Origin: Flavobacteriaceae bacterium
GTDB lineage: Bacteria > Bacteroidota > Bacteroidia > Flavobacteriales > Flavobacteriaceae
Reading direction: 5' to 3'
DNA length: 46,991 nucleotides
Assembly (NCBI GenBank): GCA_030830625.1
Contig: JAURMQ010000025.1
Location: forward strand, 1-46,991
How positions within the stretch are numbered: the stretch's first letter is position 1; each line of letters starts with the position of its first letter. The translations under genes were made by a program, and so were the position numbers. The notes beneath the pieces were generated by a model. The model worked only from the letters and a program-made list of their open reading frames with translations, did not search any database and was not told the origin of the DNA. Below are positions 38,744-46,991 of the stretch, piece by piece.

Positions 38744-40537
38744 ATGTCAACAGCAGCAGCGCAAGTACACGAAGAGGAGGATCACGGACATCATCACAAA
38801 GAAACGTTCATTACCAAGTATATCTTTAGTCAAGATCATAAAATGATCTCTAAACAGTATTTGATAACGGGATTGTTCATGGGAATTATTGGGATTGCCA
38901 TGTCCTTATTATTCCGTTTACAACTCGCTTGGCCCGAACAGCCTATGGGCATTATGCAAGTCCTTTTGGGAAAATGGGCACCCGACGGTGTTATGGACCC
39001 CAATGTATATTTGGCTTTGGTTACCATTCACGGTACCATCATGGTATTTTTTGTCCTCACTGCGGGATTGAGTGGAACTTTTAGTAATCTCTTGATTCCA
39101 TTACAAATCGGTGCGAGAGATATGGCTTCTGGGTTGTTGAATATGATCTCCTACTGGTTGTTTTTTCTATCCAGTATAATTATGCTGGCCTCTCTTTTTG
39201 TTGAGGCAGGACCTGCTGCTGCAGGTTGGACCATATACCCTCCTTTGAGTGCTTTGCCACAGGCACAGCCGGGTTCTGGTTTGGGAATGACCTTATGGTT
39301 GGTCTCAATGGCCATCTTCATCGCTTCCTCACTGTTGGGATCACTCAATTATATCGTTACGGTATTGAACCTCAGAACCAAAGGAATGACGATGAGTCGT
39401 TTGCCCTTGACCATTTGGGCCTTCTTTATCACAGCAGTTATCGGAGTAGTTTCCTTCCCTGTTTTATTGTCTGCAGCTTTGCTGTTGATCATGGACAGAA
39501 GTTTCGGAACTTCATTTTTTCTATCCGACATATTCATTCAAGGAGAGGTATTACATTATCAAGGGGGATCTCCCGTGCTTTACGAGCACTTGTTTTGGTT
39601 CTTGGGTCACCCTGAGGTGTATATTGTATTGTTGCCTGCCTTGGGCATTACCTCCGAAATCATTGCTACAAATTCGAGGAAACCCATTTTTGGCTATAGA
39701 GCTATGGTGGCTTCCATTTTGGCGATAGCCTTTTTGTCAACCATCGTATGGGGACACCATATGTTTATCTCGGGAATGAATCCATTTTTGGGATCCGTAT
39801 TTACCTTTACAACACTATTGATTGCTATTCCCTCTGCGGTAAAAGCCTTCAACTATATTACTACCCTTTGGAAGGGTAACTTGCAACTCAACCCCGCCAT
39901 GTTGTTTTCCATAGGTTTGGTATCCACCTTCATTTCTGGTGGTTTAACTGGAATTATTTTGGGGGACAGTACTTTAGACATTAACGTACACGACACCTAT
40001 TTTGTGGTGGCACACTTCCACTTGGTTATGGGGATTTCGGCGCTTTATGGACTTTTTGCAGGGGTTTACCACTGGTTCCCTAAGATGTTCAAGCGCATGA
40101 TGAACAAGAATTTGGGATATGTCCACTTTTGGGTTACAGCCATCTGTGCCTACGGTGTGTTCTTCCCTATGCACTTTATAGGAATGGCCGGTCTGCCCAG
40201 AAGGTATTATACCAACACTGCCTTTCCTTATTTCGACGACTTGGCCAACATCAACGTGGTGATTACTGTATTTGCATTGATTGCCGGTGCAGCACAGTTG
40301 GTCTTTCTGTACAACTTTATCCATAGTATCTTCTACGGAAAACCCACAGAACAAAACCCTTGGCGTTCGAATACATTAGAATGGACGGCTCCTATCGAGC
40401 ACATCCATGGGAACTGGGAAGGAAAAATTCCAGAGGTTCACCGTTGGGCTTACGATTATTCTAAACCCGGACATGAAGAGGATTTTGTTCCGCAACATAT
40501 TCCTTTAAAAGAAGGGGAAGAAGAACTCCAACATTAA
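38744..40537 (+). CDS. Cytochrome c oxidase subunit I
   Basis: FWFLGHPEVYIVLLPALGITSEII, WGHHMFISGMNPFLG, HDTYFVVAHFHLVMG. Confidence 0.98.
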   Translation: MSTAAAQVHEEEDHGHHHKETFITKYIFSQDHKMISKQYLITGLFMGIIGIAMSLLFRLQLAWPEQPMGIMQVLLGKWAPDGVMDPNVYLALVTIHGTIMVFFVLTAGLSGTFSNLLIPLQIGARDMASGLLNMISYWLFFLSSIIMLASLFVEAGPAAAGWTIYPPLSALPQAQPGSGLGMTLWLVSMAIFIASSLLGSLNYIVTVLNLRTKGMTMSRLPLTIWAFFITAVIGVVSFPVLLSAALLLIMDRSFGTSFFLSDIFIQGEVLHYQGGSPVLYEHLFWFLGHPEVYIVLLPALGITSEIIATNSRKPIFGYRAMVASILAIAFLSTIVWGHHMFISGMNPFLGSVFTFTTLLIAIPSAVKAFNYITTLWKGNLQLNPAMLFSIGLVSTFISGGLTGIILGDSTLDINVHDTYFVVAHFHLVMGISALYGLFAGVYHWFPKMFKRMMNKNLGYVHFWVTAICAYGVFFPMHFIGMAGLPRRYYTNTAFPYFDDLANINVVITVFALIAGAAQLVFLYNFIHSIFYGKPTEQNPWRSNTLEWTAPIEHIHGNWEGKIPEVHRWAYDYSKPGHEEDFVPQHIPLKEGEEELQH

Positions 40538-40553
40538 AGAGTAATAAACATTT

Positions 40554-40583
40554 AAAAGCTGCCCAATGGGGCAGTTTTTTTTT
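40554..40583 (+). terminator. Intrinsic terminator after cox1
   Basis: AAAAGCTGCCC-AATG-GGGCAGTTTTTTTTT stem-loop plus T-tract. Confidence 0.9.
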
Positions 40584-40627
40584 ACCCAACAAACAACGCC
40601 TTCGATTTTTTAGTGTCTTGTGCTTGT

Positions 40628-41635
40628 TTAGCCCATTTTCTTGTAAGGCTTTAAAATAATTTGATCTCCTTTTTTAATTTCATTCACATCAACGGTTTTT
40701 TCTTTTTTATCAGCAGTTAAAAGCCGAACAGCCAAGGGAAAAAAAGATTTATAATCTCGCTCAAAAGAGAAAGATTCGTAAACCCTACTTTGCATATATT
40801 TTCCAAGAAGTAGAAAAAAAACAAGTCCACACAGACTGTCGAAATAGGGTAAAGTTCCCAGTACAAAAGCATTGTGAATACTTTTTAGAAAAAGAACGGT
40901 TATGCCTAATGCAATGGGAACCTCCAAACACCCTACTTTATGTAGTAAACTTTTTCTGGATTGGATGAAATAATCGCTGGCGGAGAAAAATACTACAGGA
41001 ATGCTCATGGAAAACATTAAGACATCCAACCATGGGCGTAAATCGATCAGCCAAGGATCGTTGGTTTCGAAATAGGTTGCAAGGGACAAGAACATCGTAT
41101 TGCCAAAAGCAAAGCCGGCGACTCCGATTTTGATCCATAAAGTGCGTTGCTTTTTAAGGGTTTCATTTTTTTTTTTGCGAGGACAAGCTAAAATCGGGGG
41201 ATAACCCAATTTGTTTAATAGAGAACAAATGCTTTGAAGGTCCATTTGACTTTCGTCAAAAAACAGATGAAGTTTTTTATGGGTGAAATCTACTTCGGCA
41301 TTTAAAATTCCTTCTTCCATTTGGGACAAATGTTCCAAAACCCAGATGCAGGCTCTGCAATGTATGCTGGGTATGGAAAGGCTTATTCGGTTTTTTTTAC
41401 CTTCCCTAAAGGTCTCCCATTTTTTTCTGAAATCCGCATCTTGAAGAAATGGATAATTTTGCCGATCGGCAGGAGTGTTTCCCTTTTCTGGATAAATCGA
41501 ATAAAACCTTCCTAATTCCTTTTCATGCATCAGTCGGTAAACCGTCTCGCATCCGGAGCAACAAAAAGGAAGAAGGTCAAAAACAATTGGATTTGGCGAG
41601 GTGCTTTTGCCACAGTGACTGCAGTTTTGGGGCAT
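40628..41635 (-). pseudogene. ccoI: C-terminally truncated CcoI/FixI-type copper-translocating P-type ATPase
   Basis: Cys-rich ribbon (CSHCGK, CCSGC), HMA motif SIHCRACIWVLEHL, four TM segments, then stop at ...GDQIILKPYKKMG*. Catalytic CPC, DKTGT and GDGxND regions are absent. Confidence 0.85.
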
Positions 41636-41678
41636 TTATTTTGTTGTACAAGATCAAAATTTTATGGGTTTTAAAATC

Positions 41679-41690
41679 TGACAATTGTCA
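41679..41690. promoter_or_regulatory. TGACAATTGTCA palindrome, candidate Crp/Fnr-family binding site
   Basis: Perfect 12-bp palindrome between divergent ccoI remnant and the fnr-like gene. Confidence 0.6.
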
Positions 41691-41727
41691 TATTTTCATA
41701 AATTTATGCAACCAAACTTACCGACCA

Positions 41728-42405
41728 ATGTCCTACTGTAGCATTTGCCCAGGCTCTTCCCCCACGTGTATTCGAAAATACCTGATAGACGACGATTCGA
41801 TCCTTAATTTACATTTTAAAGAAGGGGAATTGATTTTTGACGAGAAACAACAACTGCGGGGAATTTACTGTATTAAAACAGGAGTTTGTAAAATCTCAAA
41901 AAGGAGTGCCAACGGCAAAGAACAAATCATTCATTTTTTAAAAGAAGGAACTTTATTGGGAATTAGAAGCATCCTCAATGGTGAAGCGACCAACCTTAAA
42001 GCCCGAGCACTCACCCCCGTAGAGGTTTGTTTTGTGAGTAAATCAAGTTTTTTGGAGACCCTTAAAGAAAATCAAAATATTTTGAACCATCTTTTAAACA
42101 CTTTTGCGGAATACCTCAAAGCGACTGATGACCGAATTGTTGTTATGGGGCAAAACAAAATGGTCCAAAAATTAGCCCATTTCTTGATTAAACTCTATGT
42201 AGATTTTGGGGAGGACCAATACGGTAACCTCAGGTTGTATGTAAAAAGGGAAGACATGGCCAGTTATTTGGGGGTTACGATAGAATCAATCATAAGAATG
42301 TTAAAGGCTTTTGAAAAGAAAGGCCTGATTCGGATCGAAGGTAAATTATTAAAGCTCAAGGATATTTCGGAGCTAAGGAACATTTCTACGGGATTTAAAT
42401 TCTAA
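41728..42405 (+). CDS. Crp/Fnr-family transcriptional regulator
   Basis: cNMP-like fold then HTH_CRP: YVKREDMASYLGVTIESIIRMLKAFEKKGLIRIEGKLLKLKD; start set at MSYCSICPGSS. Confidence 0.92.
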   Translation: MSYCSICPGSSPTCIRKYLIDDDSILNLHFKEGELIFDEKQQLRGIYCIKTGVCKISKRSANGKEQIIHFLKEGTLLGIRSILNGEATNLKARALTPVEVCFVSKSSFLETLKENQNILNHLLNTFAEYLKATDDRIVVMGQNKMVQKLAHFLIKLYVDFGEDQYGNLRLYVKREDMASYLGVTIESIIRMLKAFEKKGLIRIEGKLLKLKDISELRNISTGFKF

Positions 42406-42432
42406 GCACTAAAACATTTATCTTTGTTAGAG

Positions 42433-43452
42433 ATGAATGAGTTTTTAGACCCTTCCGATGAACAGCTTTCTCCCGAGGAAAAAGATATTGATAGAGCACT
42501 GAGGCCCGATAGCTTTTATGATTTTGCCGGTCAAGAAAGTATTTTAGAAAACCTTAAGGTATTCGTCGCGGCGGCCAATCAACGTGAAGAGGCACTGGAT
42601 CACACCCTGTTTCACGGTCCTCCTGGTTTGGGAAAAACCACACTCGCTTATATATTGGCAGGGGAACTACAAGCCGGGATAAAAATGACTTCTGGGCCCG
42701 TTTTGGACAAACCTGGAGATCTGGCGGGACTGCTCACCAACTTACAGCCTAGAGATATTTTATTCATCGACGAAATCCATCGTTTGAGCCCCATAGTGGA
42801 GGAATATTTGTATTCGGCCATGGAGGATTATAAGATTGACATCATGATCGAAACGGGACCCAATGCCCGTACGGTTCAAATTTCACTCAACCCCTTTACC
42901 TTAGTGGGTGCCACCACCCGCTCAGGATTATTGACTGCCCCCATGCGCGCTCGTTTTGGAATCACCAGTCGGTTGGAATATTACAAAACCGAAACCTTGT
43001 CTACCATTTTGGAGCGCAGCGCCCACATACTCAATGTATCTATGAGCTCACAAGCTGCTTTAGAGATCGCCAGTAGGAGTAGGGGTACCCCCAGGATAGC
43101 CAACGGTTTATTGAGAAGAGTCAGGGATTTTGCACAAATAAAAGGGGACGGTAAAATCGATATCGATATCACCCAATACGCCCTAAACGCCTTAAACGTT
43201 GATGCCCATGGACTGGATGAAATGGACAATAAAATCTTGACCACTCTCATCGATAAGTTTAAAGGAGGTCCGGTTGGGATTACGACCCTGGCTACCGCTG
43301 TTTCCGAAAATGGAGAAACCATAGAAGAGGTTTACGAACCTTTTTTGATCCAAGAGGGCTTTCTCGTTCGAACTCCAAGAGGGAGAGAGGTCACCGAATT
43401 GGCCTATAAACACCTCGGCAGGATCAAAGACAATCAAGGGGGATTGTTTTAA
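42433..43452 (+). CDS. ruvB: Holliday junction branch migration helicase RuvB
   Basis: [63 protein letters not shown]. Confidence 0.98.
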   Translation: MNEFLDPSDEQLSPEEKDIDRALRPDSFYDFAGQESILENLKVFVAAANQREEALDHTLFHGPPGLGKTTLAYILAGELQAGIKMTSGPVLDKPGDLAGLLTNLQPRDILFIDEIHRLSPIVEEYLYSAMEDYKIDIMIETGPNARTVQISLNPFTLVGATTRSGLLTAPMRARFGITSRLEYYKTETLSTILERSAHILNVSMSSQAALEIASRSRGTPRIANGLLRRVRDFAQIKGDGKIDIDITQYALNALNVDAHGLDEMDNKILTTLIDKFKGGPVGITTLATAVSENGETIEEVYEPFLIQEGFLVRTPRGREVTELAYKHLGRIKDNQGGLF

Positions 43453-43654
43453 ACTTTTTTAGGAGATTGATCTTGATTCAATTCGATTCCCTTTTCCCTT
43501 TTTAGTCCCTTTTTTTAGACTTTTTCCCAACCCTTACTATCAACTATTAATTATAGTAAGTATTATATCGCCTCTATTTTACATAATAATAGTTATTGAG
43601 TGTTTTTTCACAAGATTTTTTTGTTAAGGATATCCCAAAATTTGTAAAAAAGTA

Positions 43655-43662
43655 TATGTTTG
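43655..43662 (+). promoter_or_regulatory. Bacteroidota -7 element (TATGTTTG) for queG
   Basis: TAnnTTTG match 33 nt upstream of queG ATG. Confidence 0.5.
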
Positions 43663-43695
43663 CGATTACCTAAATCTTAAACTCGATTTAAGTAG

Positions 43696-44616
43696 ATGGC
43701 ATCTAAAGCAAAGCACTCCGAATTCATCAAGTCCGCGGCCCAAAAACTCGGTTTTTTATCCTGCGGAATATCCAAAGCAGAATTTTTGGAAGAAGAAGCC
43801 CCCCGATTGGAACAATGGCTTAAAGAGGGCAAACACGGTAAAATGGCCTATATGGAGAACCATTTTGATAAACGTCTTGACCCTCGTTTGTTGGTTCCCG
43901 GAGCCCAAAGTGTCGTTTCTTTATTATTAAATTATTACACCGATGTGCCACAAGCAGAGGGTGCGCCTAAAATTTCGAAATACGCTTATGGAACCGACTA
44001 TCATTGGGTCATAAAGGATAAACTCAAACAACTTTTTCAAAGCCTGCAAGAGGAAATAGGAGAAGTCAACGGTAGGGTATTTGTCGATTCTGCTCCAGTG
44101 ATGGACAAAGCATGGGCGCAGCGAAGCGGTCTGGGATGGATGGGTAAAAATACCAATCTGATTACCCAAAAAGTGGGATCTTTCTTTTTTATCGCTGAAT
44201 TGATTGTCGATTTGGAATTGGAATACGATACGCCTGTCACCGACCACTGTGGAACCTGCACCGCTTGCATAGACGCTTGTCCCACCGAAGCACTCACCCC
44301 ATACACAATAGATGCCAGTAAATGCATTTCCTATCTGACCATAGAACTCAAAGATCAAATCCCAAACGAATTTCAAAACAAAATGGATCACTGGGCTTTT
44401 GGATGTGACGTATGCCAAGAGGTTTGTCCATGGAATCGTTTTTCTAAACCCCACAGCGAACCCTTGTTTGATCCAAAACCCGAGTTCATCAACCTTACCC
44501 AAAAAGATTGGGAGGAACTTACCGAAGCCACTTTTGACACTATTTTTGAGAACAGTGCAGTTAAAAGAACACGTTATCAAGGCCTAAAAAGAAACCTTTC
44601 TTTTTTGAAGCGATGA
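43696..44616 (+). CDS. queG: Epoxyqueuosine reductase
   Basis: [10 protein letters not shown], two 4Fe-4S motifs [12 protein letters not shown] and [11 protein letters not shown]. Confidence 0.96.
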   Translation: MASKAKHSEFIKSAAQKLGFLSCGISKAEFLEEEAPRLEQWLKEGKHGKMAYMENHFDKRLDPRLLVPGAQSVVSLLLNYYTDVPQAEGAPKISKYAYGTDYHWVIKDKLKQLFQSLQEEIGEVNGRVFVDSAPVMDKAWAQRSGLGWMGKNTNLITQKVGSFFFIAELIVDLELEYDTPVTDHCGTCTACIDACPTEALTPYTIDASKCISYLTIELKDQIPNEFQNKMDHWAFGCDVCQEVCPWNRFSKPHSEPLFDPKPEFINLTQKDWEELTEATFDTIFENSAVKRTRYQGLKRNLSFLKR

Positions 44617-44639
44617 TCTAAAAAAATTGTGGGTTCAGA

Positions 44640-44804
44640 TCATTTCCCTTCACTTCTTTTTTTGGAGTATTTATTAGATCCTACATCCGGAGGAAGTTGT
44701 GTTTTTTTATCCTGTTTAGAAGAGCCGGCTTTTAGACTTCCACATCCCATTACCATAAGACTCAGGCATAGGGGTAGTAGATAACGTAACATTTTAATTA
44801 GCAT
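44640..44804 (-). CDS. Small predicted lipoprotein, 54 aa
   Basis: MLIKMLRYLLPLCLSLMVMGCGSLKAGSSKQDKKTQLPPDVGSNKYSKKRSEGK*; hydrophobic signal ending in lipobox VMGC. Missed by the supplied track's size cutoff. Confidence 0.65.
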   Translation of the reverse strand: MLIKMLRYLLPLCLSLMVMGCGSLKAGSSKQDKKTQLPPDVGSNKYSKKRSEGK

Positions 44805-44933
44805 AGGTTTAAATTATACAATTTAAAGATATTAATTTTTAAAAACCTGAGGGCTTCATAGAAAAAATCAAAAACCGAATAATTATGTTTTTTAATCTCT
44901 TTTATTACCTTTAACCAACCAAATCTTACAAAT

Positions 44934-45386
44934 ATAAAACGAACTTACTATGGTAAATTATGTGTCGCATTGTGTTTTTTAATTACCATTGCGGCAAATG
45001 CCCAAGACCGAATGGTCCAGGGTAATGTTACTGACGACGCGGGAATCCCACTACCAGGGGCAACTGTAGTTGTTTTGGAAACCAACCAAGGAACCACTAA
45101 CGACTTTGACGGGAATTACTCAATCAGTGTTGCCGAAGGACAAACCTTAGCCATCAGTTTTGTGGGGTATACCACTTTCGAAATGGTAGTGTCAGATAAT
45201 TCTGACTTCAACATTGCTTTAAATCAAGATTCACTCGAAGAAGTTGTCGTTACTGCTTTGGGGATTAAAAAAGCAGAAAAAACATTGACCTATGCGAACC
45301 AAACAGTGTCTTCTCAGGACATGACCCAGTCAAGAGACGTGAACTTTATACGTACAATAAGGCCAATATATTTAATCCTAACCTGA
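44934..45386 (+). pseudogene. Truncated SusC/RagA-type TonB-linked outer membrane protein remnant
   Basis: NAQDRMVQGNVTDDAGIPLPGATVVVLETNQGTTNDFDGNYSISV (carboxypeptidase-like domain), EEVVVTALGIKKAEKTLTYA; stops right after SRDVNFI where the plug should continue; ATA where ATG is expected. Confidence 0.88.
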
Positions 45387-45498
45387 ACTTGAGGAGGCTA
45401 CTGAATTTCTTGGAGGCCCTGATTTGATTAGTACTCGTTTATGGTGGGATACAGGAGGACCAAACTTCTAGATCGTAACGATCCATGAATAATTGAAT

Positions 45499-45530
45499 AA
45501 AAGCCTGTAATCCTATTACAGGCTTTTTTT
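45499..45530 (+). terminator. Intrinsic terminator
   Basis: AAAAGCCTGTAA-TCCTA-TTACAGGCTTTTTTT; 12-bp perfect stem. Confidence 0.9.
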
Positions 45531-45615
45531 GATTGTCCATCTTCAATAGCACAAAGGACACCATCCTTAGTATTTTAATCCAATACCTTCCGTTCAAAAG
45601 ATTTAAAAATTTAAC

Positions 45616-45623
45616 TAATTTTG
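45616..45623 (+). promoter_or_regulatory. Bacteroidota -7 element (TAATTTTG)
   Basis: TAnnTTTG match 36 nt upstream of the haloperoxidase-like ATG. Confidence 0.45.
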
Positions 45624-45659
45624 GAACAGAAGAAGAATCCGATTCACCGCTCAAATTTT

Positions 45660-46991
45660 ATGAAGTTTCAAAAAACATACTCATTGACATTACTTGTATT
45701 GGTTTTGGGTTTTATCCAATGTCAACAGCAAAATTCAACGATTGAAATTTCAGCTGAGGATTTTCATCAGGCGCAAGATCATTTGACCTCGGTTATGGTT
45801 CACGATATTTTTTCACCTCCTTTGGCCAGTCGGGCCTATGCCTATTCCAATATTGCGGCCTACGAAATACTAGCGCAGGAGAAAGGAAATAATTATGGTT
45901 CTTTGACCCATGTCTTAAAAGATTTTAAAGGGGTTACCCCATTCAAAGACAGCTTGGTTAATCCCCAACTTGCTGCTCTTATCGCCTATATGGAAGTGGG
46001 TATAAATTTGATTTTTTCGGTGGACAGAATGTCTGAATACATCAATCAACTTTCTGTAAAATGGAACGCGCAAAACCCAAAAGTTTACCTGTCCTCGCAT
46101 CAATACGCACTCGAAGTTGTCGCTGAGATTAAGGGTTGGTATGATCAAGACAATTACAAACAAACCCGAACCTTCCCTAAATTTTATGTTGACTACGACA
46201 GTCCCTCTCGATGGCAGCCTACCCCTCCCGACTATATGGATGGTATAGAACCCCATTGGAGCAAACTCCGTCCTTTTGTGTTGAATTCTTCTTCTCAATT
46301 TCAACCCGAACCCCCCCCACCGTTTTCAATGGAATCTGATGCAGCGTTTTATCAAGAATTGATGGAGGTTTATCAAGTGGTAAAAGAAATTCAGGAAAAC
46401 GAAGCGGAGGACGAGAGAGAGGAGATCGCCAAATTTTGGGATTGCAATCCCTATGTTTCAACCCACAAGGGCCATGTAATGTTTGCGCTCAAAAAAATCA
46501 GTCCCGGTGCCCATTGGATAGGCATTACCAAAATTATTGCTCGAAAAATGAAAGCGGATCTCCATACCACTGTAGCGGCCTATACCAAGGTATCCGTTGC
46601 CATGGCAGATGCTTTTATCAGCTGTTGGGACGAAAAGTACAGAAGTAATCTAATCCGTCCAGAGACCATCATCAATCAAGTACTGGATGAAAACTGGTAC
46701 CCTGTTCTTCAAACGCCGCCTTTTCCAGAATATACCAGCGGACATTCTGTGGTTTCGGGTGCTGCATCCGTCATTCTAACCGATTTCTTTGGGGACAATG
46801 TTTCATTCGATGATGATACTGAATTGCCATATGATTTACCCATTCGCTCTTACCGGTCTTTCAACCATGCTGCAGAAGAAGCGGCCATCAGCAGAATGTA
46901 TGGGGGAATCCACTACCGTAAGGCCATAGAGGAAGGCTTAAAGCAGGGACGAAATGTAGGCGCGTATGTCAGTGAAAAGCTGGGCTTAAAA
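45660..46991 (+). CDS. Vanadium-dependent haloperoxidase / PAP2-like secreted protein, partial, runs off window
   Basis: 444 open codons with no stop in window; signal peptide ending LGFIQCQQ; motifs YTSGHSVVSGAASVIL and SRMYGGIHYRKA. Confidence 0.88.
   Translation, partial: MKFQKTYSLTLLVLVLGFIQCQQQNSTIEISAEDFHQAQDHLTSVMVHDIFSPPLASRAYAYSNIAAYEILAQEKGNNYGSLTHVLKDFKGVTPFKDSLVNPQLAALIAYMEVGINLIFSVDRMSEYINQLSVKWNAQNPKVYLSSHQYALEVVAEIKGWYDQDNYKQTRTFPKFYVDYDSPSRWQPTPPDYMDGIEPHWSKLRPFVLNSSSQFQPEPPPPFSMESDAAFYQELMEVYQVVKEIQENEAEDEREEIAKFWDCNPYVSTHKGHVMFALKKISPGAHWIGITKIIARKMKADLHTTVAAYTKVSVAMADAFISCWDEKYRSNLIRPETIINQVLDENWYPVLQTPPFPEYTSGHSVVSGAASVILTDFFGDNVSFDDDTELPYDLPIRSYRSFNHAAEEAAISRMYGGIHYRKAIEEGLKQGRNVGAYVSEKLGLK

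Noticed and set aside
41449-41727. N-terminal extension of the Crp/Fnr ORF in the track
   Set aside because: It overlaps the ccoI remnant on the other strand; the conserved protein begins at MSYCSICPGSS (41728).
43453-43695. AT-rich, repeat-like gap between ruvB and queG considered as an ncRNA or repeat element
   Set aside because: Only short homopolymers and a -7 box are visible; no stable hairpin or repeated unit found by eye.
1-46991. tRNA, rRNA, CRISPR arrays, transposases, integrases, toxin-antitoxin or phage-defence modules
   Set aside because: None could be recognised from the sequence or the ORF products.

Overview
The window reads as a chromosomal segment from a Bacteroidota (Flavobacteriia-like) genome. 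It is almost entirely housekeeping and respiratory genes, and I found no rRNA, tRNA, CRISPR array, transposase or phage module. In order it holds: the hemF 3' end and hemB; an O6-alkylguanine DNA methyltransferase, serine hydrolase, PolB-like exonuclease and fused peptide-ABC ATPase; an FG-GAP protein; tas-like aldo/keto reductase, ompA-like gene, xth, glyS and comF; an Ig-like lipoprotein candidate. A reverse-strand assimilatory sulfate reduction operon follows (DUF2061-cysH-cysD-cysN-sir-cobA-precorrin-2 dehydrogenase-FNR) with a divergent Rrf2 regulator. Then come a MoxR/VWA pair, rimP-nusA-infB, the alternative complex III operon (actABCDEF) with cox2-cox1, a truncated CcoI/FixI ATPase beside a Crp/Fnr regulator, ruvB, queG, a decayed SusC remnant and a vanadium-haloperoxidase-like gene running off the end. 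I see no convincing wholly new multi-gene system. The best leads are: a 23-bp perfect palindrome beside the sulfate operon promoter; a TGACAATTGTCA palindrome between fnr and the ccoI remnant; two apparent deletion scars (ccoI/cbb3 and susC, the latter with an ATA where ATG is expected); a terminator-like hairpin inside a leader ORF ahead of rimP; Bacteroidota -7 boxes placed so close to start codons that several mRNAs should be leaderless; and small ORFs missed by the supplied track.
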